This document shows positions 1-10,745 of a stretch of 64,000 nucleotides of DNA, in pieces (the stretch's first letter is position 1; each line of letters begins with the position of its first letter). This stretch comes from Solen grandis. Lineage: Eukaryota > Mollusca > Bivalvia > Adapedonta > Solenidae. Under the pieces are notes generated by a model. The model was not told the origin of the DNA. It ran no database searches and saw nothing but the letters and a program-made list of their open reading frames with translations. The translations under genes and the position numbers were made by a program. The DNA lies in the NCBI GenBank assembly GCA_021229015.1, contig CM037781.1, positions 64,840,839 to 64,904,838 on the forward strand. Direction: 5' to 3'.

Positions 1-1787
1 ACCAATGTTCGTATCTACGAAGGGGACCCCCATTGCGAAAAACTGTTATTTCATTCTCATCCATATTAATTTCCATTCCCGTGTCATGACAGAATTTAGC
101 AATAGTATTGATTTGCTGTTGAAGTTTTGAGGCAGTTTCTGCACAACCAGCAACATCACCTGCAAACATTTTACAAAGGATATCGGGAATATCATTGGTG
201 ATAAAAATTCCTGATCCACAATTCTCACGTAACATGATAGATAACTCATCTACAAAAAGATCAAAGATTGTCGAACTTGACTTATCACCTTGGCGTGTTC
301 AAATATTACAAGAGAAAAAATCGGTTATACTATTTTGAATCTTGACACATGGCCTTAGATCAGAATATAAAGATTTGAGAATATTTAAAAAGGTACCATG
401 AATGCCTTTCTTTTCAGAGGCAATAAACAACTGTTTGTGATTAATTTTATCAAATGCTTTATGAAAGTCAACATAAATACAATAAAAGCGTCTAACCTTT
501 TTTTAAAGATATTTTTGAACCATTGCTTGTAAGCAAAAAATATTGTCAACAGCTGAATAACCTCTACGGAAACCTGATTGAGACTCGTCAATTTTATTAT
601 TCTCTTCAGCCCAGTTATATAATCGCTTATTTATTATGCCAGAGAATATCTTGTACGACGTTTTTGTAATAGATATACCCCTATAGTTTCCGGGAATATT
701 GCTTGGTCCAGATTTATGTATCGGAGTGATAACACTAGATCTTCAAGATGAAGGTATATTACAAGTAGCAAATATATGATTGAATAATGTTAACAGTATT
801 GGTGATATATCATTCATTGTGGATTTAAAAAAACTCTGCAGTTATGCCATTTATGCCACTACATTTTCCAACAGAAAGATTTGCAATTGATCTGGTAACT
901 TCGTCGAGAGTAAATGGTTCGTTAAGAACACTAGCTGAAGTATCAGCAAAATTACGTAAACTATCATTATTTTGATCAATAGTACAAGAATGCTCGTCAT
1001 ACAGAAGACTTGAGAAATATTGGTACCACTCATGAGGTGAAATGCTATCATCTAAAGCCTTTACAGATTTACCCTTCTTTAGAATCTTCCAGAAACTACA
1101 GGGATCATTACTATTGTCAATTAATAACTTTCTTTTGTTTTTTGGTATTCCAAGTTCATTGCTCGACAGTAGTTCTTAAAATCATTGCGTTTGTCCTTAA
1201 ACGTTCTAATATTCACTTTAGAATTTGTCATTCTGAATTTTCTTAATGCACAGAATTTAATATATTTAAGATAGGCACACATAGAATTCCACCATGGAGG
1301 CTGAGTAGTTACTCGTCTAGTGGTATTTCTAGCTAACATATATCGACCTGCTGTAGGCTAAATTGAAGTGATATTTTCAATGCCAGTATTAATATCTTGA
1401 AATATCATTTCATGTAATGAGTCATACATAGAATGTAATAAGTTTTTAAAACTGTCATTAAAAGTCAACTGATAGGATTGATTCCATATATACTTTTTAA
1501 TTGGTAGATGATCGCAATTTACGTTACTAGAATCAATGGAGATAGGTTTCTTCTTCAATGAAAAAACACATGACAGTGGGAAATGATCTGATTCATCCCT
1601 ATCTAGGATACAAAAATTCTTAATAACTGGAAAAAAATTTGAAGAAGCTATCATGTAGTCTACCAGACTTGCGCCGTCATTTGAAAAACAGGTCAGATTA
1701 CCCTCACTACCACCTGTAAATCTTCCATTTAGAATACGAATATCAAATGTGCAACACAAATTTACTAAAAACTTGCCAAAATTATAA
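1..1787 (-). pseudogene. Degenerate, 5'-truncated APE-type non-LTR retrotransposon (LINE), endonuclease C-terminus plus reverse transcriptase
   Basis: Read on the minus strand this is the second ORF of a LINE, which nicks target DNA with an APE-like endonuclease and copies its RNA by target-primed reverse transcription. Visible in order are the endonuclease end with a catalytic SDHFPL box (about 1590-1787), a linker starting PPWWN (1120-1290), the RT entry motif SGPSNIPGNYRGIS (about 660-715), ESQSGFRRGYSAVDNI (about 545-595), motif A VDFHKAFD (449-472), RQGDKSS (about 275-298) and the motif C region. The frame is broken by TAG at 1358-1360, TGA at 743-745 and 299-301, and frameshifts near 1125-1140 and 500-515. 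Motif C reads FAGD instead of FADD (Gly codon at 158-160). The endonuclease N-terminus is missing and the 3' part runs off the window. It is a dead copy. Clade not assigned; class certain. Confidence 0.93.
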
Positions 1788-1860
1788 CAGTGTAGCAATA
1801 TCACGTGACCGTGACGTCATTAAAGGCTTCGAAACGTGGTCACGTGGTATTGCTGCACTG
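1788..1860. repeat. Imperfect inverted repeat, 23-bp arms, at the LINE truncation point
   Basis: The arms lie at 1788-1810 and 1838-1860, differ at two positions and enclose 27 bp. Each arm carries CACGTGA or its variant, and the loop side adds TGACGTCAT. The repeat starts where LINE homology stops. It may be the end of another element that cut the LINE, or a foldback. Origin not recognised. Confidence 0.7.
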
Positions 1861-2802
1861 TTTAATATTTGAAATATAGTTTGCAAGGATAAATGTGATA
1901 TTGATTATCTAGCATTTTCATTTTTGTTTGTTGGTTTGTTTTGTTTTTCTTTATTTTTTAAAAGCAAGATATAGGAAAGACTGTAAAAATAGTTACAAAA
2001 TAATTTTGCCTTTGGCATTCGATATTATATATGTTCATAAAAATATTTTTTTATCATGTAAAATTTTATGTATAGGGCCGTTTTTATCATTTTAACAATG
2101 TATGACATATTTATATTGATATAACATCATAATGATGATGTCATTCAAAAAGACGTTCTAAGGGGAAAAAGTGCTGCACTTGGAACACTTTCTCAGTAAT
2201 ATATTGATTGAAAATAAAAGGAAAATACCGCGAAACTGTCCCATAGTGAAACTTTTTAGATTAATATTAATGATTTAAAGCGATAGTATCTAAGTTTTTA
2301 AATTTAATAAAAAAATCATGTAGAGAGGAGGATGGTTTTTATAAACACGGAAGTTTTTCCATTCAATAAATCATGTTTTTGTTGACCTGGAAACTGTACT
2401 ATTTTAGAACATTCGCGGGAACTGGCCATTCAAAATAAAACAAAATGACAAAGTTTGAACAATATATAAAATCTTGACTTCTTTCTCAGGATATGTATCA
2501 CTACTTTAAGATGTCATTTTTTGGAAAATGATTTTTTTTTTGTAAAAATGTTACTTGGAACAGTGTCACCAAATTGTTCAATGCACACTCAATGAACTAC
2601 TATTGATGTCAATAAGCAATTATTTTGGAAAAAGAAAATATTTATGGAAGTTCAGCAATTTTGAAAACTCGCTTCCGCCCAAGAGTTTAGAATAGGACCA
2701 TATTCCGCGAAGTCTTAAGATGGCTGTATAAAACTGAAAGTAGCCTTGTGATTGACATATTTAACCTCTCGTCTACCATCTTTGTGTAGAAGGACCTCAA
2801 AA

Positions 2803-3054
2803 TCACGCTACATCCGGGAGCCCCAGATGTATTTTTTGAGGCTGTGATACATAAATGTCGTTAGAATGATACTGGTATATCTCCTTGTGTTTGTCGCTCA
2901 GTTCCAGACTGGAATATGACGAATGAGGTATCATAACATTTAACAATAGAGTGATATCGTAGTAAGGCAGCAATTTATTTGTGTAGACGAACATCATCGA
3001 ATGACTGAAATATGCTATCGGTACGAAAACAAGCAAACAGTTATAACTTTTCAT
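2803..3054 (-). CDS. Hypothetical 83-residue ORF with an N-terminal hydrophobic segment
   Basis: The frame runs from an ATG at 3054 to a stop at 2803. It opens MKSYNCLLVFVPIAYF, a lysine followed by about 13 mostly hydrophobic residues that could serve as a signal peptide or type II signal anchor, and continues with a mixed polar stretch. The composition is less simple than in the chance frames around it, and no tandem repeat underlies it. It could be a first exon or a small secreted or anchored protein, but I see no convincing splice donor or family match. Chance occurrence is quite possible. Confidence 0.2.
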   Translation of the reverse strand: MKSYNCLLVFVPIAYFSHSMMFVYTNKLLPYYDITLLLNVMIPHSSYSSLELSDKHKEIYQYHSNDIYVSQPQKIHLGLPDVA

Positions 3055-3799
3055 AACAGTATAGAAATTTACTAAATATACTAAATTTACTAAAATATAA
3101 TATACGAGGGTTACAATTGTCTAATGAAACAAGAATTTTATTTTGCATCAATTCAAGTAATATGTATATACACAAATCATATTTTAGATAAACTGTAACA
3201 ACTCAAACTTACTATGCTCTTAGTTTAATATCCTTGAAAGGCGGAAATTAAGTACGATTATATTGCTATCGAATGTCATTTCATCTTTCGAAAAAACATG
3301 CCACGTAATCTGGTATTAAATCTAAAAACAGATGTAATACAGTTTAGTTTAAAGCGCATTCAAATAGTCGGTAGAAATTTCATCTGATTCGAGCAGACAA
3401 GAACCATATTTTATGTAACTCTATTTTTCGTCGGATGTAAATGCATTTCAAGGCATCTTTATGTGCAATAGTATTCGTCTTGCAAAATTTATGCTGTTGA
3501 GAGAATAATACCGGGGACATAAAGTTGTCTGGGGGAAGAAAACCATCTATAAATCACGTTAATGGTCGCATGAAGCACATCGGAAAGACAAACTATACGC
3601 TTTGACGTGGGGCCACGTGCTTAATTAGGACAAGATGTAGCCAGAGATTTCCATTTTAGAAAGTTTGTTTTTCTGTCTAATATTTGATTATGGCCTGTAT
3701 AAAACAATTGATGTATTTGCTGAGTTCACGTCTGTAAGCTGGCGCCAACTATATTGCAATTCCTCTCCATCCAGCGGTGGTACGATAGTACCTTTCTAG

Positions 3800-3859
3800 C
3801 ATGTGAGTAACTTACTTTGCATGTGAGTAACTTACTTTGCATGTGAGTAACTTACTTTG
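3800..3859. repeat. Three exact tandem copies of a 20-bp unit
   Basis: The unit CATGTGAGTAACTTACTTTG occurs three times without a mismatch, followed by CAG. It holds a splice-donor-like GTGAGTAA on the plus strand and AAAGTAAGT on the minus strand. Confidence 0.95.
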
Positions 3860-4847
3860 CAGAATATAACCATTGATTTGAGAGAATTTTAGTTGAAGCG
3901 TAGTAAAATACAATAAATACCTTTGGCTTGTTTAGCTCGTAAACTTTCTAGAATATTGATACGCTACGGAATAATTTCTATGACCTATAAAACATTCTAT
4001 AATTCTCTCTCTTAATTATATCAAACTTAAAATTATTCTAATCCCCCCTTAATTTCCAAAAAAATAAACATGTAATATGAAAGTAATTTTTAATAAGATC
4101 CCCTAATAACATGTGACCATTTTGTCATATAAATTATAAGTTCAATTTACCGATATATCTGAACCAGCTTCTTTATAAATTCAGTATTTACCGAAATATG
4201 TGACGGGTACGCGCTTTCTCGTAAACTCTCGAAGCACGCGATAAAGAGCGTTATTTTTGGAAAGCCGCGTATCACTTTATTTATGTCTCTGACAGAACTA
4301 AGAAGTAGAATGTAGAGTATAGTCGGAGATTCAACAATATATTTTACTGCTTATTGCTTTGTTTTTGTTGCTTTAATTGGCAGTATTAAAATACGTATTG
4401 TCCAAAACATTTAAATATACATAATCTTTTTTAACATGCCAATGTATATTTAGTATGACATTGTCTTTTTTAAATCAAATTTGTTATGTATACGGGTAAA
4501 CATTATATTTGACATACACACACTGACTCTGCGTCGAAACAATTCCACCATTGTCCGGTCTTAACACAGGAATGGTAATGATACGTTTTTTCCAACATAG
4601 ATGTCAAACCTAACCTTTTACCTACTTAATAGATCCACAGAAATAGATTTTAGTCCCAAATGAATATATTTATATTCACGAATGTTTAATCATTTTTTTT
4701 ATTTCATTCCCATACGTGTTAAGTTCTACAATAGTAGAACACTTTGGCAGTACAAAAGCATGCATATATAGCATAAATGAATACAACGGAAACGGCTGAT
4801 GATTTTTCATCTGAACCTGAATATATACTTTCTATATGAGGAGCCTT

Positions 4848-4907
4848 CACACACACTAACACACGCACGCACACACAAACACGCGCCCGCACGCACGCAC
4901 ACACATA
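4848..4907. repeat. CA-rich imperfect microsatellite
   Basis: CACACA runs are interrupted by CGCA and CGCC steps over about 60 bp. The minus-strand reading frame across it is an artefact of the repeat. Confidence 0.9.
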
Positions 4908-5064
4908 CAATTTTATTTTTTATTTTGTGACCTTGACTTTTGATCAACAACTTATGAAAAAAAACGACAATTGGACATGTCTTATCATCCCGAACACTCG
5001 TCTATAATACCATCAGGTCTTATTTTTTTCTGTCATAGGAATAGAGGTGCCACGAACCCTTTAT

Positions 5065-5164
5065 NNNNNNNNNNNNNNNNNNNNNNNNNNNNNNNNNNNN
5101 NNNNNNNNNNNNNNNNNNNNNNNNNNNNNNNNNNNNNNNNNNNNNNNNNNNNNNNNNNNNNNNN
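5065..5164. other. Assembly gap of 100 N
   Basis: Exactly 100 N, a conventional placeholder for a join of unknown length. The right edge lies inside a dispersed repeat and the left edge does not. Confidence 0.99.
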
Positions 5165-6115
5165 TGCCTGGCGTTTAGATATTTGGTGAAAATTGGCCCC
5201 GCCCCAGGGATCACTTTTTTGAAAATTGGCCCCGCCCCAGGGATCACTTGATTTTACATAGACTTATTTTGGAAAAAAGCTAGAAAAATTTCTTCTCAAA
5301 AACCACAAGGTCTGGAGTTAAGATATTTGGTATGTAACATGGGCTAATAGACCTCTACCCAGTTTGTTCAAATCATGACCCTGGGGTCAAAATTGGCTCT
5401 GCCCCAGGGGTCACTTGATTTTACATAGCCTAATGATATCAGGTGAGCGATCCAGGGCCATCATGGCCCTCTTGTTTTATATAGGGAAAGATAAAAAAAA
5501 ATCTCCTCTAAAACCAATGGACAGAATTTGATGAAATTTGGTAAAATGATCTTTGGATGCGAGTCTACAAAAATTGCTCAAATACAGTTGATCCTTGCAG
5601 AACTCTGGTTGCCATGGCAACAAAAAGAAAAAATTCTTGGAAAGTTTAAAAATCATCTCCTTCAAAACTACTGGCCAGATTTCAAAATAAATAGGTACAG
5701 ATGATCCTTGGGGGTAGCACTACAAAGATTGCTAAAATTATTCGGATCCACAAAAAAACCAGGGGCCGGGCTTATTTTACTTTTTTTTTATATAGGGAAA
5801 GATAAAAAAAAATCTCCTCTAAAACCAATGGATAGAATTTGATGAAATTTGGTAAAAATGATCTTTGGATGCGAGTCTACAAAAATTGCTCAAATAAAAA
5901 TGATCCATGCAGAACTCTGGTTGCCATGGCAATAAATAGAACAAAAATCATTTTCTTCAAGATTAATATAAATCATCTTCCAGATTAATAATTTGCAGGG
6001 TTTCAAAATGTTTTTAATTGGTACAGATGATCCTTGGGTGTAGCTCTACAAAGTATTCAAAATTATTTGGATGTGTGTTGTAAACTCGGCAACAATACGA
6101 GGGGAGGCTTATTTA
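5165..6115 (+). mobile_element. Dispersed repeat, AGCTCACC/CTTGTT family, 3' part with several internal units
   Basis: Internal units include a conserved GCCCCAGGGRTCACTTG phrase and the phrase AGAACTCTGGTTGCCATGGC. The first unit is followed at 5437-5480 by GGTGAGCGATCCAGGG and a perfect 8-bp-stem hairpin (5454-5461 and 5463-5470, one-base loop), then CTTGTT. Two further related units follow at about 5476-5765 and 5788-6110, each beginning TATATAGGGAAAGAT. The family recurs at least eight times in the window. No coding capacity. I infer a non-autonomous hairpin-ended element. Confidence 0.7.
5188..5249. repeat. Direct duplication of a 33-bp unit beside the gap
   Basis: The phrase GAAAATTGGCCCCGCCCC with its flanks occurs at 5188 and again at 5221. 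It is a local duplication inside the dispersed repeat, or an assembly artefact at the contig edge. Confidence 0.85.
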
Positions 6116-6835
6116 TTATATTTATATTGATTTACGCAGAACTCTAGTTGCCATTGCAATGCAATGAAAAGATAAATTTAAAATTCATCTTGTTTAGAAC
6201 TGCTAGCCAGATTTAAAATACATTGTTATAGATGTTTATTTAGGGTTAATTGGCTAATTTTTACTTTGTTTTTCAGACAATTTTAACAATTAATCAAAAT
6301 CAAAGGAAATGCCCTTTGTTTTCACGTGACGTCATCAAGACAAATCCGCCATCTTACCATTTTACTATTTGCACTTCTGTTTCAATTAAATTTTAAAAAA
6401 AAAAGAAGTGAAATTGCATAAAGTGGTTATTTAATACAATATATAAATTCATTATTGAAGACGGAAAAAATATACGTTGTAATTTTTTGCAGTTGTCGGT
6501 AATTAATTTCCTTAGCGTCCTATATGAGACAAACGGATCCATCAACCTCCAACAACCAGTTTTAAGTCACTATAAACTGTTTGGAGTCAAAGGTGTATTT
6601 TGTGTGGTTTTTGACTCCGATTTATCTGTACTTGAAATTGTTTTGGCTGCTTTTTCCAGATTAACAACTGTTACTGATTTAACCTTTTCCTTCATATAGA
6701 CTCATATTGACACTCTCAAAAGGAACCACATAAAATAGTCACAGTTAAACATTCCTTGTTACAGAAAACAATTGTTTCATTTAAAAATGCAAATGTACTC
6801 TGGTGAGCGTCTATGGCCCTTGGGCCTCTTGTTCT
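6116..6835 (+). mobile_element. Degenerate repeat unit ending in a GC hairpin and CTTGTT
   Basis: Starts with a decayed unit of the 5165-6115 family, then turns into AT-rich sequence with CACGTGACGTCATC at 6324-6337. It closes at 6802-6833 with GGTGAGCGTCTATGGCCC. The hairpin GGCCC-TT-GGGCC (6815-6826) is followed by CTCTTGTT and a TTC/ATT-rich run. No gene seen. Confidence 0.5.
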
Positions 6836-8128
6836 TCTTCTTCTTATTATTATTCTACTTTTTTCTTCCTTTTGAGGTTCATATTAAAACAGGTTACCGA
6901 GAAGGCAGCAGCATGAAATTTTAACAGTATGCACAGTGACTTTGGCGCTTTTGATTGCACTATTTTTTTTCTTCATGTGATGTCACGTGACGTCAGGGTT
7001 CAAAAAAGCTACCAAAGCTTGTACGCGCTCTACAGTCGTCATTTCTTGACCAATTTACTTGATTTTTTCACAGAATGTATGGATTGCGATTTAGTTGTGC
7101 AGAATAATATACATTTTGCAACATTCAAAAAGACCAAGGATCTATGGCTGAACCAAGTTTCGAACTTTGGACCTGAAAATGTATTTAAGTATTACGAAGC
7201 TTTCAGATAAGCTAGAAACTTCAAATTTGGACAGAACATGTATCTTATCAATTTCTTACAGCTCTGAAAAGACTGACGTCATATGACGTAAAATGGCGTC
7301 ATGACGCGTTAACAAACTTTTGATCCAAAATGTAGGGTTTTTTAGCCCTACATGCCTTAACTTTTGACCGATTTGCATAAAATTTTCACTGAATGTGCAA
7401 CATAGCATCTCATTTACCTTCGTCACTTCCGTTTCCGGAAAATCGTTAAGGTCAAGGTCATATGTCAGTTATCATGTGTTTTTATTCGGCAAAGTGTATC
7501 TCAAAAACAAAAAATTCTACCGGGACACTGTGGATGAAATCTGTAGTGCTTTGAAGGACCTTTCAGGTGATATTTAGTTTTTGAAGGTCGGGGTTGAATT
7601 GGTTATGGCAGAAAGACATAAAGTGTACTTTTAACGAAATTGAAACACTGTAGTTTCATGAACTTTGAGTCAAACATTATGATTTTTTCAGAATTAACAC
7701 TCTGAAAAGTGAAGTGATGTATACTGCAAGGATTATTTGTTTGGTCACGTGATTATGACGTCATGCATATTTAAGCAAGAATTCATATAAAATCGGCAAG
7801 TTGATGTATGAAGTTGAAATTAGCACGAATGCCAAAGCCTACGGTGTGCAAAAAGTCCTGAAAATTTCAAATGATTATTTCAACAAACATGGAAGATATT
7901 CATGGTTTTCGGATAAGGGCTTGAATATGAAAATCTAGCAATTTGAAGGCGGTTATTGGGTTGGTTACCCACGATCCGGACGTTCCTACGCAGGAAAGAG
8001 TGCCTGTGTTGAAAGGTGAATTGCGATGCGTATTTGAGAGAATGAGGTGCATTTTAGGATGCAATGATGTACACCAGGACCGATAAGCATATTGCCTTTG
8101 TTATAACGGCTTTCTTCAAACTTTTATT
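6836..8128 (+). repeat. Diverged copies of the ~450-bp unit array
   Basis: A recognisable unit begins near 7021 (TACGCGCTCTACAGTCGTC, TCACAGAATGT) and ends with GACGTCATATGACGTA at 7275-7290. A second, shorter relative begins near 7366 (TGACCGATTTGCATAAAAT). From about 7600 to 8128 the resemblance fades. The frames at 6929-7210 and 7395-7577 follow the repeat, not a gene. Confidence 0.6.
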
Positions 8129-8156
8129 AGGGCTTTCTGGCTATGCAGAAAGTCCT
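8129..8156. repeat. Hairpin AGGGCTTTCTG...CAGAAAGTCCT
   Basis: Arms of 11 bp at 8129-8139 and 8146-8156 with one mismatch and a 6-base loop. The same arm, GCAGAAAGCCCT, recurs at 10309-10320, so the pair probably marks the two ends of one element containing the tandem array. Confidence 0.75.
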
Positions 8157-10308
8157 TTTGGGTTTGTACTGTTTATTCTTCTTTTTTTCCTCCCTTTCTA
8201 CGCATTAATTTCTATATGTTGCAATGATCCAAGGACGATGAAAATTTCATGGCATATACTTCAGATGCTGAAATTTTGATTTCAATGATTTTCATTTGTT
8301 TTTGCGCCATATAACGTAACACTTGACGTTATCTACAAAAGTTTGTACGCGGTCTAGAGACATTATTTCTCGACCGATTTTCATCAAAATTTCACAGAAT
8401 GTGTATGTTAGGCTCTAGTTGTGCATCCCGGTGTCTGTTTTTCAAAATTAGAAAAGGCCATGGTTCTATGGCGAATCCAAGATTCGAACCATTGACGTCA
8501 ATTTTCAAATGCATATAAAATCGCTTCCAGATGAGCTAGAAAGCTAATATTTCAATAGAATATAGGTCTCCAAGATTTCTTTAGATTCTTAGAGAATGAA
8601 CGTCCTACGACGTCATATGACGTCTTGAGGTGGAAAGTAATTTCTAATTTCTACGTGTTAACTTCTATTTGTTGAAAATGTCAGAGCACCTTGAAAATTT
8701 AATAACATATGCTTCAGATAGAACATTTTGCATTTCAATGATTTTCATTTGACTATGACTTGTTTTGACGTCAAACTTGACGTCGTCAAAAAATGATTTT
8801 ATGTGGTCTACAGCAATTATTTCTGGACCGATTTTCATCAAAATTTTACAGAGTGTGTATGTTACGTTCTAGTTGTGCATCCCAGTGTTCATTTTTCCAA
8901 ATTCGAAAAGGCAATGGTTTTATGGCGAATCCAAGATTCGAAGCATTGATGTCAAAATTAAAATACGTATAAAATCGCTTCCAGATGAATTAGAAAGCTG
9001 ATATTTGGACAGATTATAAGTCTCCAAGTGTTCAATTCTGAAGATAAACGTCAATTGACATCATATGACGTCATAAGGTCAAAAAGTATATCTGATATCT
9101 ACGCGTTTATTTAAATATGTTATAAAGTTTCCAGGACCGTGGAAATTTAATGGCATATATATTTATCCATGCGCTTTTGAATGCATTGTATTTCATATTA
9201 ATATGACGTCATATAATGTCAGATTTGACGTCAGGACAAAACGGTTTTACGCGGTAAACAGCCATTATTTTTTGACCGATTTTCATCAAAATTTCACAGA
9301 ATGCATATGTAACGTTGCAGTTGTGTATCCCGGTGTCCAGTTTTCCAAATTCAAGAAGGCCATGGTTCTATGGCGAATAAAGTTTAAAAACCATTGACGT
9401 AAAATTTTAATCCGTATAAAATCATTTCCAATGACTTAGAAACCTGATATTTGTATTTAAAATATTGTTCTAAGTTTTTCTTTTTTTATGTTTGATCAAA
9501 GTTTTTTGACGTTAAGATGTCAAAAGGTAAAAGAATTTCTGATATTGTGTTAATTTTTTATATTACAAAGGTCCCGGGGCATTAAAAAAATTTACTGTAA
9601 AATCAAATTGAATTTTTTTTTTAATGTTTTTCCTTCCCTTGGTCATTGCATAAATTGCGTTGTCTTCACAAGTTGGATGCGGTCTACAGCATTTTTTTTC
9701 TGGTGAATTTCATCAAAATTTCACAGAATGTGTATTTTAGCCTGTTGTGCCAATGGTTTCCGTTTTTCCAAATTTAAAAAGGCAAAGGTTTTTATGGCTA
9801 ATCAAAAATTAGAGGTTGCTTTAAAAATTTAGGCTTCTTTAATTCTGGAAGATGAATTTCTATGACATCTGTGACCTTTTAAACCCAAAATTTTTTCTGT
9901 TAAAATTAAAAGGTTTTTGCCCTGAAGGCATTTTTTGTTTGTTTGCATAATTTCCCTTTCTAAAGGGTGCGATTTGTTACTGTTGAAAAAAAATTTTACT
10001 TCTATTTTAAGAAAAATGTTAAATTCAATATTATTATATCTTAAAAACCTCTAAAGCTAGACCGAATTAGTGACAATCAAATTGTAAGCATTTCAATAAA
10101 TTTGATTTGTTACAGGGATTCAAAAAAATAGGCCAAGTTAAAGGGAAATTGTTAAAAAAAAAAAATTTTTAGTTATTTTGCCTATTTTCCCCAAGTTAAC
10201 CATTTTATTTTAAAATTTTTTGGGAATTTTATGGCCCCTCCCAAAAACAAGTGAAAGGCATTTTATATCATTTTTATTTTTTTTTTCGCTTTTAGGTTTG
10301 ACAAATGT
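8157..10308 (+). mobile_element. Tandem-cored element: about four units of ~430-455 bp
   Basis: Landmark GACCGATTTTCATCAAAAT recurs at about 8372, 8826 and 9274, with a decayed form near 9702, giving steps of 455, 448 and 428. Other shared landmarks are TTGTGCATCCC, CTATGGCGAATCCAAGATTC and a CRE-like palindrome near each unit end. The outer ends are the 8129-8156 hairpin and the 10309-10320 arm. The layout resembles 'pearl'-type tandem-core elements described from bivalves. The last unit is heavily homopolymer-smoothed. No protein is encoded; the 64-residue frame at 9203-9397 follows the repeat. Confidence 0.65.
8609..8624. promoter_or_regulatory. Perfect 16-bp palindrome with two CRE-like half-sets (GACGTCATATGACGTC)
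   Basis: The sequence equals its own reverse complement and contains two GACGTC cores. Near-copies lie at 7275-7290 and 9057-9072 in the equivalent place of other units. TGACGTCA is the consensus for CREB/ATF bZIP proteins; function here is inference only. Confidence 0.45.
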
Positions 10309-10540
10309 GCAGAAAGCCCTATTTGTTCAACGAATGAAATCTAGGAGGGACTGTTATTGCATATCTTCTTGTATCCGAAACCCTGTATTGTGAGCATCAT
10401 GTATAGTGGGCTCCCGAGTTTGAGGTTAAAAAACCTTGGTAAAACCTATTTCCCTTCTATAATGCCCACTCATTTTCTAGCGAGGAGGCCGCATTTTGTT
10501 TTGCCGGGGTTTTTTGCGGAATTCGATTGAACTACGGACA
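10309..10540. other. Right end of the tandem-cored element and flank
   Basis: Begins with the terminal arm GCAGAAAGCCCT, then unrecognised sequence with no gene. Confidence 0.4.
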
Positions 10541-10745
10541 GTGGTGTAAGTATCGTTGTAAAAAAAATACGTTTGGAAAAGATAGAAATACGGACGATAT
10601 ACGAATGCGATTACGATCTCGATAGCGGTCGATTTCCTTTCGATTGTTACGTTGCGTGCGAGCATTCTTTGTCTGTACCATACGTATACAAAATTATGAT
10701 CTGCTATATGTTATGCGATAAACGTACGGGGATAAGCACGGAAAA
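10541..10745. other. CpG-dense AT-rich patch, copy 1
   Basis: Unusually many CG steps (for example ATGCGATTACGATCTCGATA) in otherwise CpG-poor sequence. It resembles a second patch at 13825-14000. The 97-residue frame across it has no recognisable domain. Confidence 0.45.

Larger units (their letters stand above)
1861..5064. other. Non-coding, mostly single-copy-looking sequence
   Basis: AT-rich DNA with frequent stops in all frames. Base quality looks good, without the homopolymer smoothing seen further right. Apart from the small ORF at 2803-3054, the triplicated 20-mer at 3800-3859 and the CA-rich tract at 4848-4907, I recognise no gene, RNA or transposon. Confidence 0.6.

Noticed and set aside
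6929..7210. 93-residue frame resembling the frame at 9203-9397
   Set aside because: The similarity comes from two units of the ~450-bp repeat. Equivalent units between them carry stops, so there is no selection on the protein.
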